Positions 1 to 13,300 of a stretch of DNA of 64,000 bases are shown here, in pieces. The notes under the pieces are model-generated. The model was not told where the DNA came from. It did not search any database and saw only the letters and a list, made by a program, of their open reading frames with translations. Both the position numbers and the translations under genes were made by a program. The stretch covers positions 1 through 64,000 of the forward strand of contig JAWPHD010010292.1 of assembly GCA_037043455.1 (NCBI GenBank). Reading direction: 5' to 3'. The first letter of the stretch is position 1, and every line of letters starts with the position of its first letter. The DNA comes from Cyrtodaria siliqua (lineage: Eukaryota > Mollusca > Bivalvia > Adapedonta > Hiatellidae).

Positions 1-121
1 TATGTGTCTTTTCATAAACTAAAAACTAAAATTATTTAACTCTGTTAAAAATGAACAAACACGCACTATTTGGTGCTATCTTTAGGTATTTAAGAATGCT
101 TTACACGCTTTTCAGACGTAG

Positions 122-1205
122 ATGTCCTTAAACCAAATATTATCGTTTAGCTCTATTGTTTTTCATCTGATCTTTACCAAACTTTACCAGATTGTTAATA
201 TCAATGAAAGCTCCGACAAGTTTGAAAACCAGCTAGATCGGACCAGTAACAACGGAGTTATGGCCCTTGATTTAGTTAAATATGCTGTAGTTTGCCTCAT
301 TAAGCGAGCAGGGAATTCATTTTTCATCTCATCCGAAATTTACCAAGTTTTACCAGATTATTAATATCAATGAAAGCTCGGAGAAGTCTGAAAAACAGTC
401 AGAACGGGCCAGTAACAACGGAGTTATTGCCCTTGATTTAGATGAAATGCTATATTTTGCCTCGTTAAGACGATAGGGCATTCATATTTCATCCGATTTT
501 ACCAAACTTTGCCAGATTGTTAATATAAATGAAAGCTCGAAAAAGTTAGAAAACCAGCCAGAACGGGTCAGTAACAGCGGAGTTATGACCCTTGATTAGT
601 TAAAAATGCTATATTTTGCCTCGTTAAGGGATAGTGCATTCATTTTTCATCGAATTGTTACCAAACTTTACCAGAATGTTAATATCAATGAAAGCTGCGA
701 CAAGTTTAAAAAACAACAGATATAAACCAGTAAGAGCGGAGTTATGGCCCTTGATTTAGTTAAAAATGTTGTATTTTGCCTTCTAGACGATAAGGCATTC
801 ATTTTTCATTCACTCTTTACCAAACTTTACTAGATTGTTAATATCATCGCCGTGTTCCGGTTGAATGATTTTTGACAGAGTTTTGGCCTTTTAAAGGTTC
901 TAATACACTAACTTTGTGCAGACTATTTCTCCTGAACGCATGGCTGGATTTCAACGAAACTTGGCAGGGATGATCAGTACCATTCCTAGTTGCACATAAT
1001 ATCATCATCTTGTTTTTGTTAAATGATTTTTGACACAGCTATTACCCATTATATACAAACTTTGTCCGGACGAGTTTTTCTGAACTCCTGGCAGGATTTC
1101 AGTAAAACTGTACGAAGCCTAGTTGCGCATATTGTTGTCGTGTTCCCCATAACATATTATAGCCAGTAGAGATGTACAGGCCCTCTTGGGCCTCTTGTTT
1201 ATAGT
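122..1205 (+). mobile_element. Helentron/pearl-like non-autonomous element, 3' portion (H1)
   Basis: About five copies of a ~150-bp core (A: ..TTTACCAAACTTTACCAGA..) then two of a second ~155-bp core (B: ..TTTCAACGAAACTTGGCAGG..), ending at 1155-1202 with AGCCAGTAGAG, a GGCCC..GGGCC hairpin and TCTTGTTTATAG. It ends 55 bp before exon 3. The orthologous element H5 precedes gene B exon 3. The 5' end is outside the window or lost. Confidence 0.7.
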
Positions 1206-1259
1206 TTGCGTCGATTTAAATTAAACGAACACAATGTAAATAAGTATATTCTTATTAAG

Positions 1260-1312
1260 GGAACTGAGGTTTCGGAACAGATGTGGCTGAAGAAATACGG
1301 CAAGGTTTATGG
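1260..1312 (+). CDS. Gene A exon 3 (CYP3-type P450)
   Basis: 53 nt, phase 0 in and phase 2 out. Encodes [18 protein letters not shown] (last Gly split), the helix-A region that ends in the KYGKVYG motif typical of CYP3. Acceptor is the AG at 1258-1259 after a T-rich stretch; donor is GTATGT at 1313. A second possible acceptor at 1279-1280 would shorten the exon by 21 nt in frame, but its upstream tract is poor in pyrimidines. Confidence 0.85.
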
Positions 1313-4300
1313 GTATGTACAAACTGTATCAATGTCTTATGACATGTCATCAGTATATTTCAAAATGACAACAGGATGTATCATTTACTACAGCACTACA
1401 CAAACTCTAGTTTTCATTACGTGTTCCGAGTATTAACTTCCATACCCCATCCAACCCCTTTGGCTTAATTAGGTAATTTTAAACAGGTTATCGCATTTGT
1501 TTAATAAAAAATGTTTTTAAACATGTTTTATTGTCGAAATACCCGTTATAAAATCCTGCTAATATAAGCTTTCCCATCACTTAATGGAATTAAGGCAGGA
1601 TCACGTAATGAAATATCAATAAATACTGAATAAATGCTGAAAAGGGAATCCCTATCTCTATTTTAATATAAATTGAAATAGTTGTGTTATTTATTAATTA
1701 CATATTTTGCAGATACATAATTGTAACATTCCCCTTTTTAAATTTTCCGTTTAGGCTATTTGAAGGAAACTATATCTGTATGTGCAAAGTTGACTAATAC
1801 AGTTTGTGTCCATTGTGAATATCATTGATCTTCAGAAGGTACCAAGGCTTCATTCAAAATGTAGTAGTGACGGATCCTGAGGTGCTGAAGTCCATCCTTA
1901 TCAAAGACTTTACCAACTTTACCGATAGGGCTGTGAGTTACTTTCATAATCTCATTAGTACTACTTATAATATTAATATATCGACATTTTACTATCTTGA
2001 AGCAATGGGAAGGGTTGTTCTGAACATTTATAAAATTAATATATGAGTGTAACTACATGTATGACAATGCAAAACGATTACACAGTAATGATAAGTCATA
2101 GTTTGAGTGGTCAAGACATTAAACAATACAACATAAGCTGTTGATGAGCTTCTGAACAGACCAGAAGAAGTTTTGAAACAGCGGTGAATCCAGATGCAGC
2201 TGGAGAAACCAATGTCTTGTATCAGCATGTTACCAACAAAATATAATTTGCATAATAAAAAAGATGCATTTTAAGTCATGCTGAGTATATATTATAGAGA
2301 ATATTATGTCAGTGCCTTTTACTATCAAGTTTATTAGGCGAGGCTACGAAAACGAAGAATGTCCAGGCTCTCTGCCGAGCCATTCTTCGTTTTCGTAGCC
2401 TCGCCTAATAAACTTGATAGTAAAAGGCACCGACATAAAATTCTATTTCTCATGTAGATTATCCATATTTTCTGTATGAATTACTATTATTACCTATTTC
2501 TCAAAATGGTACGCTTATCGAGGACGTCACCATGTTGTTGTTTTTTGTTTGTTTTATGACGTCAGGCAAAGTTACGTGCATGACGTCAGATAACGTTACG
2601 TATAAAGAACGCCGAGGGATTCCGCATTGATTTGCTTTATTGGTCAGTGCCTAATTAAAGCAAATTGTAATAGGTCACCCCTTTATTAGGCAGAAAAGTG
2701 CATATCTGCATGATAAAAAACGTAAGATAAATGTTGACAATTACTTTAAAAGATATTCTGATCCAAAGTTGTAAATTCACAAGTGAGCCTTGGCACATCT
2801 TGAAATGCCACTGCTACAATATGTTAAGAACTATTTAAAATATGTGAATACATCTTTGGTCTCAGTCCCACATATTCTGATACTGGAACACTAGCACATT
2901 CATCCTTCATCTTTCCAATCACCTTATTGTTTTCGTCATGGAGTGGATTGTTATTTTTTTAGATAAAAATGTAGTCCTATTGTCCACCCTTTTATATTTA
3001 TATCATATGCCTTACCTTTATCCATTTGTGTAAACAATTCTATGCGTGTTTTGGTTGACTCTGATCCTTGAATGCTACATTTCCAGTTCTGGTTTAGTTG
3101 ACTCGGATCCTTGAATGCTACATTTCCAGTTCTGGTTTGGTTGAATCTGATCCTTGAATGCTACATTTCCAGTTCTGGTTTGGTTGACTCTGATCCTTGA
3201 ATGCTACATTTCCAGTTCTGGTTTGGTTGACTTTGATCCTTGAATGCTACATTTCCAGTTCTGGTTTGGTTGACTCTGATCCTTGAATGCTACATTTCCA
3301 GTTCTGGTTTGGTTGACTTTGATCCTTGAATGCTACATTTCCAGTTCTGGTTTGGTTGACTCTGATCCTTGAATGCTACATTTCCAGTTCTGGTTTGGTT
3401 GACTTTGATCCTTGAATGCTATATTTAAAGTTCTGGTTTGGTTGACTCTGATCATTGAATGCTACATTTCCAGTTCTGGTATGGTTGACATTGATCCTTG
3501 AATGCTACATTTCCAGTTCGACTTTTATCTGTTATAAGCTCGACTGATCAGAGATCAGCAGAGCTTATGCCGTGGTGCGGCGTCCGTCGTCGTCTGTTCG
3601 TCTGTCCGTCCGTCCGTCTGTCTGTCCGTAAACTTTTTTTGTAGCGACAACTCCTCTGAAACTACTGAATGGATATTCATGAAACTTTACAGAAATGTTG
3701 CCCATGAAGTCTAGTTGATCCTAGCAAAAATGCATGTTGATGTGAAATCAAAGATGGCTGACAAATCTATAAATACGTTTTTAAAAAACAAGTTTGTAGC
3801 GACTACTTCTTGAAAACTCTAAGTGATATTGATATGGGACTTTTTCTAAAATGATCAACATGACATGATGTTGGCCCTTGTCCAAAATCGTTTTCATTCG
3901 ATGTTTAACATGGCTGCCAGCGACCATCTTTGTTTACATAGAGTTATAGAGTAAAAACTTGTAGCGACTACTCCTCTGAAACTACTTGTCGGATTTTCAT
4001 AAAACTTCACAGGAATGTTGCTTTTAATGTCTAATTGATCTTAGCAAAATTTCAGATCGGCCAGAAATTCAAGATGGCCACCACAGCTAAAAATAAATTT
4101 TTAAAAAAAAGTTTGTAGCGACTACTTCTTGAAAACTATAAGTGATATTGATATGGGACTTTTTCTAAAATGATCAACATGACATGATGGTTATCCAAGT
4201 CGAACATTATTTTGATTCGACGGTAAACATGGCTGCCAGTGGCCATCTTTGTTTACAAAGAGTTATATAATGAAAACTTGTAGCGATTACTCCTCTGAAA

Positions 4301-7300
4301 CTACTTGACGGATTTTCATGAAATTCACACGAATGTTGCTCTTGATGTCTTAATGATCCTAGCAAAATTTCAGGTCGGCCGGAAATTCAAGATGGCCGCC
4401 ATGGCTAAAAATAGATTTTCAAAATACAAGTTTGTAGCGACTACTTCTTGAAAACTATAAGTGATATTGATATGGGACTTTTTCTAAAATGATCAGCATG
4501 ACATGATGTTGGTCCTTGTCAAAAATCGTTTTGATTCGATGTTAAACATGGCTGTCAGCGGCCATCTTTGTTTACATAGAGTTATATAATGAAAACTTGT
4601 AGCGACTACTCCTCTGAAACTACTTGACGGATTTTCATGAAACTTCACAGGAATGTTTTTTTTTTTTTTAATTTCATTCACCAGATTATTGGTGATCCAT
4701 TTATTCACCCCGTAATAGGTTTGTGAGGGTCGGGGTGGGCCATCCCTCATCAAACCTTACATAAAAAACATGTAATATGCATCCATTAGTTTGTAAATAA
4801 AGTAATAGGAAATATAATCAAGTGAATAAATGCATATATTGTAATCAGAGACAGAATACATGGGGAGGTTTTCTTATTCTTTACAATTATAGAAGTATAT
4901 TATACAATTTACAATTTTAACAGAGTGTAAACGGAAAAAAAAATACCACACTGCAATCCAGAGGTATTTCCAAAACAATATTGGTGGAAAATATAGTATG
5001 ATTGCTATATAGGGAATATATGGAAGCTATAAGATTGCAGCGAGTCTCTATAAACTCTGGAAAAAAAGACAATAATACATGTAAAGAATATTTGTTTCAA
5101 AACCCAGTGTACAACCCACATTGTCAATACATACAGACTTATTTTACACAGATAATTTTAATGTTATAATACCAAAAATAAACATTATTTTATATTATGA
5201 AATCTATGCATTGCCTCTACTCTGAGGCTCACTGAGTTTTTTCTCATATTTTGTTTTTGGAAAGAAAAAGAAACAATAACCCATCCTGTGTAATAAATCT
5301 GTATATAAATCCATTATCAAGGAACAATGTTTCAGGAATGTTTTAAAGGATTAATATACATAACTTCCAAAATTATTATTTTTTCTAAAAAAAACAAGAA
5401 GGTTGATTAGGAAAGACCAAGATATAAGCAAGGGTATGTTATTTCTGATAGTGAGATAAGATTTGCATGTCCCAAAATAAAAAAGAGTAAAAACATTAAG
5501 TTTATTTGCTACAGTTTGATACTGAAAAAATCAACTAGGTAAATTATCTCTGTACTCCAGTTCCACAGATAGCAAGGTATTGACTCCACATGGTTTCAAA
5601 CTTATTAATTTTTAAGTTTTTATATGCGATAAGTTTCTCAACTTTGTACAAAGATATTATATACGTTTTAAAAAGGTTAAGCTGTGGAATTTGACGTTGC
5701 ATCTTGTTTTGATAAATGTAAAGTTTTGCTTGCATGATGATTTTACTCAAAACTGTATCAAATTTACAATTTCCAAATAAAATATCTGTTTCTGTTAAAG
5801 TTACGAATGCTGTATTGCATTTTTCTGTAATATAAGTTTGAAGTTTTAACCAGAATTCTTTTACTGTTCCACAGTTCCAAAACAGATGTTGGATAGTTTC
5901 AGGGGCATTATTGCAAAAGCTGCACGTATCGTTATTAATAATATTCATTTTAGATAAAAGGTAATTTGTTCCAAGTATCCTATGGTTGATTCTAAATTGG
6001 AACCAAAGTAACTTAGGATCTTTTGTTATTTTATAAGGTAAGGCATATAATCTTTCAAATTCAAAGTTTGGAACACTAACTACTTCATTTTTCCATTTAC
6101 TTAATGCTTTGGGATATACATTATTTCTAATCATAATGTCATATATGTTTCGACAGCCTTTCTCATATTGTAGAATTAAAGATAGGATTAGTGGACGTAT
6201 AGGGTTTGGGCTGTTACAGGCTAGATGCGCAATATTCAGTTTTGCCAAATAATTCCTGACAGCAGTTATAATACCTTCATATTCAAGAAAATTGGACTGT
6301 TTATTATCGTGTTCATTAAATTCTATGTATGAATAAAGATTTCCATGTTTGTTTAGAATGTCATTGATAAAAGTTATTCCTCCTAAAAACCATCTTTTGT
6401 AAAACACACTAGAGCCTCCGACCTTAATACCTGGGTTATACCATATACTAACTGAGTGGAATTGTTGCCAAGATATTGGTTTAACTTGGTCAGCAAAATA
6501 TTTGTAACTGATAAGAACATCCTTCCAAAAAGGATTTTGTATTCCATTTAAATTTTGTTTAATGTAATCTGTTTCAAATTTAAATATATTATTAATAATC
6601 GGACAGAAAATTTTCACGAGATGACTATATTTATTTTCTGTCTGAGATATTCGACGGATCCATGTTATTTTTAGAGCTAGTATGAACTTTTCCACTTCTA
6701 CCATTCTAAGACCTCCATACTTATAATCTTGAATAATGGTAGTTCTTTTTATTTTGTCCCTCAAATTATTCCAATTTGTAAAATAGTGTTTGTATTAATT
6801 TGATTTTATCCGCTGATGGATTTGGTAATCCAGTAATTAAATGGTTCAGTTTTGAGAGGGCCAAACTTTTTAAAACAACAATTTTACCAATAGGAGTGAG
6901 TATCCTTTTAGACCAAACAGCAAGTAATTTTTTAATTTCTTCAATTTTGGACTCATAATTAATATTTACCAATGAATTTAATCTGTTGTAAATTTCACAC
7001 CTAAAACAGTAAAAATACCATTTTCCCAACTAAGATTGTACTCAGGACAAAGTTTGGCGTTACTATTTATTCTTGATCCAAACCATACCACTTTTGTTTT
7101 GTCTGTATTGATATTAAAGCCGGAGATTCTTGCATAGAATTTTAATGTTCACAGGAATGTTGCTCTTGGTGTCTAATTGATCCTAGCAAAATTTCAGGTC
7201 GGCCGAAAATTCAAGATAACCGCCACGGCTAAAAATAATTTTTCGAAAAACAAGTCTGTAGCGACTACTTCCTGAAATCAAAATCAATCAGTAGAGCTTC

Positions 7301-10300
7301 AAGGTCATTGACCTCTTGTATATATTTTTAACAAAGTGTGCAACATATCTCAAATAAAAAAGGTACTTAAGCTCTTATTACCTCATATCATGAACTGAAC
7401 TGATTGACACTGACGGCATGCTTTGATATGGGAAGATACATCTTTAGGTATCACCTCATATAATGAACTGAACTCATTGACACTGACGGCATGCTTTGAT
7501 ATGGGAACATACATCTTTAGGTATGACCTCATATCATGAACGACACTGAAGGCATGCTTTGATATGGGAACATACATCTTGTGGTATCACCTCATATCAT
7601 GAACTGAACTGATTGACACTGACGGCATGCTTTGATATGGGAACATACATCTTTAGGTATTACCTCATATCATGAACTGAACTCATTGACACTGACGGCA
7701 TGCTTTGATATGGGAACATACATCTTTAGATATCACCTCATATCATGAACTGAACTCATTGACACTGACGGCATGCTTTGATATGGGAACATGCATCTTT
7801 AGGTATCACCCTATATCATGAATTGAACTGATTGACACTGACGGCATGCTTTGATATGGGAACATGCATCTTTAGGTATCACCCCATATCATGAATTGAA
7901 CTGATTGACACTGACGGCATGCTTTGATATGGGAACATGCATCCTTAGGTATCACCCCATATCATGAACTGAACTCATTGACACTGACGGCATGCTTTGA
8001 TATAGGAACATACATCTTTAGGTATCACCTCATAGGGGCTGGCGTGGCGCAGTCGGTAGCGCGGCGGATTTGTAACCGGAGGCCCCGGGTTCAATCCTTC
8101 GTGGTGCCACTGAGTTCCGTCGGTGTGTTCTTGGGCAAGACACTTTTCCTTAGCCTCGTCCGTCGGATGGGGACGTAAACCGGGCGGTCCCGTGTATCGG
8201 TCTATCCTCCGAGCACGTTAAAGAACCATAGGAATCTATTCGATAATAAGAGTAGGGCAGGTTCCCGGATCCTATGTATCCTTCGCCTCTCTCTGGCGCG
8301 GCTCTAAATAACCTGTATTGTGTTGATGAGCCGTTAAACAACATTCAATTCAATTCAATTCATATCATGAATTGAACTCATTGACAATGACAGCATGCTT
8401 TGATATGGGAACATGCATCTTTAGGTATCACCTCATATTATGAATTGAACTCATTGACACTGACGGCATGCTTTGATTTTGGAACATGCATCTTTAGGTA
8501 TCACTCCATATCATGAATTGAACTGATTGACACTGACGGCATGCTTTGATATGGGAACATACATCTTTAGGTTTCACCTCATATCATAAACTGAACTCAT
8601 TGACACTGACGGCATGCTTTGATATGGGAACATGCATCTTTAGGTAATACTTTATATCATGAATTGAACTCATTGACACTGACGGCATGCTTTGATATGG
8701 GAACAAACATCTTTAGGTATCACCCCATATCATGAATTGAACTGATTGACACTGACGGCATGCTTTGATATGAGAACATACATCTTTAGGTGATATAACA
8801 TTTATTTTGTTTGCACAAAGATTTCTTGGTTTGTTTGTTTGGTGTTTAAGGTCGATTTCCAGAAAAGTTTAAGCCCTGTATGACAGTCAATATATTAGTG
8901 GTAGGGACAGAGCACCCACTTATTCCTGGATAGAACCAGTACTATATACCTCCCGCCGTAAGAATCGACACATTCTCAATTACAAGTCGAGCTTCCAGTG
9001 GGATTCGAACCTGCAGGGTGGGAGTCGAGAAGCTTTCAAACGTTGCGTCTTTACCCTCTTGAACACGGACTCGCTTTACAAAAAGAGCAATATGGGATAG
9101 ATACACAGAGTGGCAGAGCATACACTCGTTAATAGACTAGTCTATTTCAATATCTTCTCATAGAAAACTCGAAGCTGTCAACGCGTAAATACATTGACTG
9201 AGACCTTCATTAAGAGTCTACATTTGTGTGCCATGTTCTCTGAGATCACGTGACTATGTTTAATTGGGTTCGACTTTTTTCAAAACCTTTGCTCAACATA
9301 TGAGTGTGTCCTTTTTTTGCGTTAAATGCAGAGCAAAGTACGCGATGTGTTTAGTAACGCCACACTATACCATAGCAGTGTGTAAGGATAATGAGCGTTG
9401 AATGTTTATTCTTGCTATGATATAAGCCGATGACTATACACCATACCAGCGAGTAAGCGTTAAATAATGAGTATACTTGCTACTGATATCGGTAGCAGTT
9501 CGTGAGCGTTGAATAATGATTCAGTGTCAGTATTTTACAGCAAGCAATGTGGCAATTTTGAATACTTAGTAATGAGAAGACATGCTTCTTTTGCCGATAT
9601 ATGTCCACCATGTCAGTGAGTGATCGTTGAATAATGATTGTAAGTGTTACTTACACATGCCGAGTCGAACACTACGATGTGTGCCGTTTAATTGTGTTCT
9701 AAAATATAGTGCTGGTGTGGGTTTCATTCCAATGCATTCTTCTCTCACTTCAACAGAATTTATTCGGTGTATCTTTCATATCCCAGTACAATATGTTGCC
9801 TTTTGCTTCAGAATTCTGGCAATGTTCCTTCGTTGATCCAGAATGGGCTGTTCTTCATGCGGGAAAGAATATGGAAGAGGACCAGAAACATCCTCACGCC
9901 GACATTCTCTGCTGCAAAAATTAAACATGTAAGATTCACACGCTATAAACTGTTGTTTGATAATATGCCATAATATTAATGCATATCAGTAATAGTATTG
10001 CAGTTTTAAAATAATAAAGATTACTAACGATTATATACATAACATGTTTCACGTACAGGAAAAAAATGGTTAGCAAGCAAGGCGGAAGAATAGGCAGAAT
10101 GCCGACCGAAGAACACATACATTGTTGGAACACTTGCAGTCGGTTAACAAGGGCAAAGTACAAACCATCAGCAAGCGGCAGAGTTAGAGAACGGCTGGGG
10201 CTTAGGCGAGAGAAAAAATACTCAGAAATAATCAGAGACAATCAGAGACAGAGAGTAGAAAAAGCCGAGGCAGTTGAATTCTTGGGCACGTTTGACAACC

Positions 10301-13300
10301 ACAGAGAGAATTTAACATAGGCACGTATGACCATATGACCACAGATTTGTCAGTACAAGTGTCACTACGGCTCAAGTATCTCCTGCTATTTGTACATGAT
10401 CTCCTACCATCACCAGCAAACTTACACAGATAAAGATTGTTGGAGATCCCAAGTTTCAACTCTGTGAGAAAAGGGTACCGCGGACTGTGTGCTATTGGCA
10501 TGTCAGACAGCGCTTATACAAGGACGCTACCGATTGAAGCACGGCACTGTCCTTCGGGAAATAGTCGACATCATGGAACGCCAATGAAGCGGGAAAGAAT
10601 GAAAAAGAGAAATGGTAGTACAGCATGACACCCACTGATGGTATTTATCAAGAAAGTGGAGACAGCGAGAACAACGAGTCAAACTTTGACGAATCTGACA
10701 GTGAAGTAGTTTAGCTTTCCTGAAATAGTCCACACCACGCAGAGGCTAGAAATTGTACTCTAGTAAAAACAGACAAGAAACTATTGATGTCAAGCTGAAA
10801 ATGGCTGGGATTCTACACCCGAGAAGGTGTTTGAACGGGGAATGGCCAAGCATAAACAGCGTCGTCTTTAGACTTCAAAGGTGACAATCGAGATTTGTAT
10901 CACAGGAATTCCTGGTTAGTCAGCATGGAGGAAGTTCAACACTCTTGGAATCAAAGGCAGAGGTAAGAGGGGAGATGTTGATGACTTGCTATTGCAGATG
11001 AACATGCGTCCAGTTGGATGCGGGTAGAAATAGTGAAGCAAAGCTTGAATCATTTCACTGACACTTCATGGTTGATCATCACTACGGATCCGCCGCCCGG
11101 AAAGTGTCCTGGGTTTGAAGATTACAAACACTCGTAAATGAGCGGCACCCAGTTGCAGTCAGATGACTGTATATCACACATTGTAAAACTACAGAGAAAG
11201 TATGTGTATGTCTGTGATAAATTCGCTAGGATGTGCTTCTGTTGGTCTTATGATATACATGCGGGACATAAAACAAAATGAAACAGTTTTTGTAACCGTT
11301 TTTCTATTTATATTACTTAGTGGTAATGTGTTTAAATCTAACTTTTACAAAATGCATTTATTGCAGATGATATCTACTATTAACAAGAATGCAGATGTGT
11401 TGACAAGTGTCCTTTTAAAACACATAGACGAAACTGTAATTGTGAAAGAGTACGTAAATATCTTCTTCAGTGTTCTCTCAAATAGCAAATATTCGTTAAA
11501 TTATTAATACAGTATATCAACGAATCAATGTCTGTCCATTTATAAATATTCCGAGTAATATTTTGTTTAATTCTAATATCTGAAATCACTCAAACCGAGT
11601 CTGATGTTTTATATATTTCAATTACAAATAACCACTCAAAACCCAAGTTGGTAATACTATATTTTCTCAATGTCCCTTGGATTTACATAAGTTAATTTAA
11701 AGCATCGACTGATGCAAATCACAATGCTTTGACTGTTATTTGAATCAGTATTATATTCCAACTTTAAGGAACACATGTATATGAACACAATAAATGAATG
11801 GACATTATATTTGAATATTATGCTTGCAGCTTTTTCAGCCACTTCACAATAGACACCTTAGCCTCGACAGCATTCAGCATCGACATTGGTTCACAGATCA
11901 ATCCAGATAACCCGTACATAAAGAACATGACGTCGGTATTCAACAGTAGCAAACGGGGAGCTCTAGCAATGGTTCTTACCGGTAAATAAAGAAGATTACG
12001 TCAGTTTTCAACAGTAGTAAACTGGGGACTGTAGCAATGTTCTTAATGGTAAATAAAGAACATGACAACAGTTTCATGTTCACCGTCATATGCATACCAT
12101 CTTCCGGATGGCTGAAATGATTGTGCTATAGACATTTTAAATATTGAGTTCTGCTCAACCCGGGGCTAGATAGCGTGAACGGTATCAAGCACTTTTCACT
12201 ACCTTCATCAATCAAACGGAGACTGCAATATTTATTGTACTTTTCGTGTTCGGGGATTTCCAACTTCTCCTTTCATACTTTTTTAACAGTAGTAAACTGG
12301 AGGCTGTAACAATGGTTCTTGATGGATTGGTAAATAAAGAACATGAAAACAGTTTTTAACTTTCTTAATGGTAAAGAACATGACAACAGTTTTTAATAGT
12401 AGTAAACTGGGGCTGTAGCAATGGTTCTTAATGCTAAATAAAGATAAATTATTTATAGCTGAAACTATATTACTCAAACGAGAATACTGGTTGTCTTTGT
12501 TTACATTCACTATATAAGGCTATCTGTGTTGACATTCCTTGAATCCGTTTGTTGTTTTGGTAATGTGTGGTTCCCGGACAAAAATAGGGCCACCGATTAT
12601 CCATTCAGAGGAATATAATCCACCCCGCCCCTCGAATTCATGTTCATTTTTTAATGTTTGTCATGTTCATAAAAGGTCCTTATCATAATCCCTGTAGTGT
12701 TTCACGTGCTACTTTAGTGGTAACTGGAAATAATGAGTGTTTAATAATTTCCTGTTTTATCTAGATGAAAATGGAGAAATCTTATATCGGGGCCATTTCT
12801 ATACCTCGGGAGATATTTCCCGTATCTCAAAAACACTGGTTATTAAACTCTATTTATCTGATCAGTAGACGTAGTAGAGTAAAAAATAACAACGTGTTTA
12901 CTGCCCTTTGACGTGGTAGAGTAAGAAATAACAACTGTAGCAACGTTCTGTGCGTGCTTTATCAGTATTCTTAGATTTTGGAAACGGTTCAACTATGGGT
13001 TTAAAACCATCAAACGTCATGATATGTTAATTTTGTGAAAATCCCTTAATCAAAATAATGATTCCCTTTTGTCTCGCATTTTCGAAGAAAAAAGCGAGTC
13101 ATATGGATCGTTTTTCCGGCGGCGGCAACGAAGGCGAAGGCGAAGGCGAAGACGGCGCCGTCAACACTTGGTTCAATTTTTTGGAAGGTATATATCTCCT
13201 ATACCGTTAAAGGTATTGCTTTGAAACTTTGTATGAACATTCACTGTCGTAACCCCTTACACCTTCACTAAACCTCACCCCACCAATGACCTTGACTTTC

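Larger units (their letters stand above)
3533..7325 (+). mobile_element. Helentron-like element, second family (HB1), split by a LINE
   Basis: 5' end: palindrome GCTCGACTGATCAGAGATCA.., then GCTTATGCC, a (GTCC)n tract (3590-3630), then ~330-bp tandem cores (GTAGCGACTACTCCTCTGAA..). 3' end at 7285-7325: ATCAGTAGAGCTTC, a GGTCATTGACC hairpin, then TCTTGTATA. A LINE occupies 4658-7147; without it the element is about 1.3 kb. The antisense copy is at 48227-50012. Confidence 0.75.

Noticed and set aside
8035..8110. Possible tRNA gene (A and B boxes present)
   Set aside because: It is the head of a SINE with a body, tail and target duplication, and the arms do not pair properly.
9627..9924. Alternative frames overlapping exon 5
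   Set aside because: Only the frame from 9812 gives the W-x-x-x-R C-helix and joins the neighbouring exons in phase.
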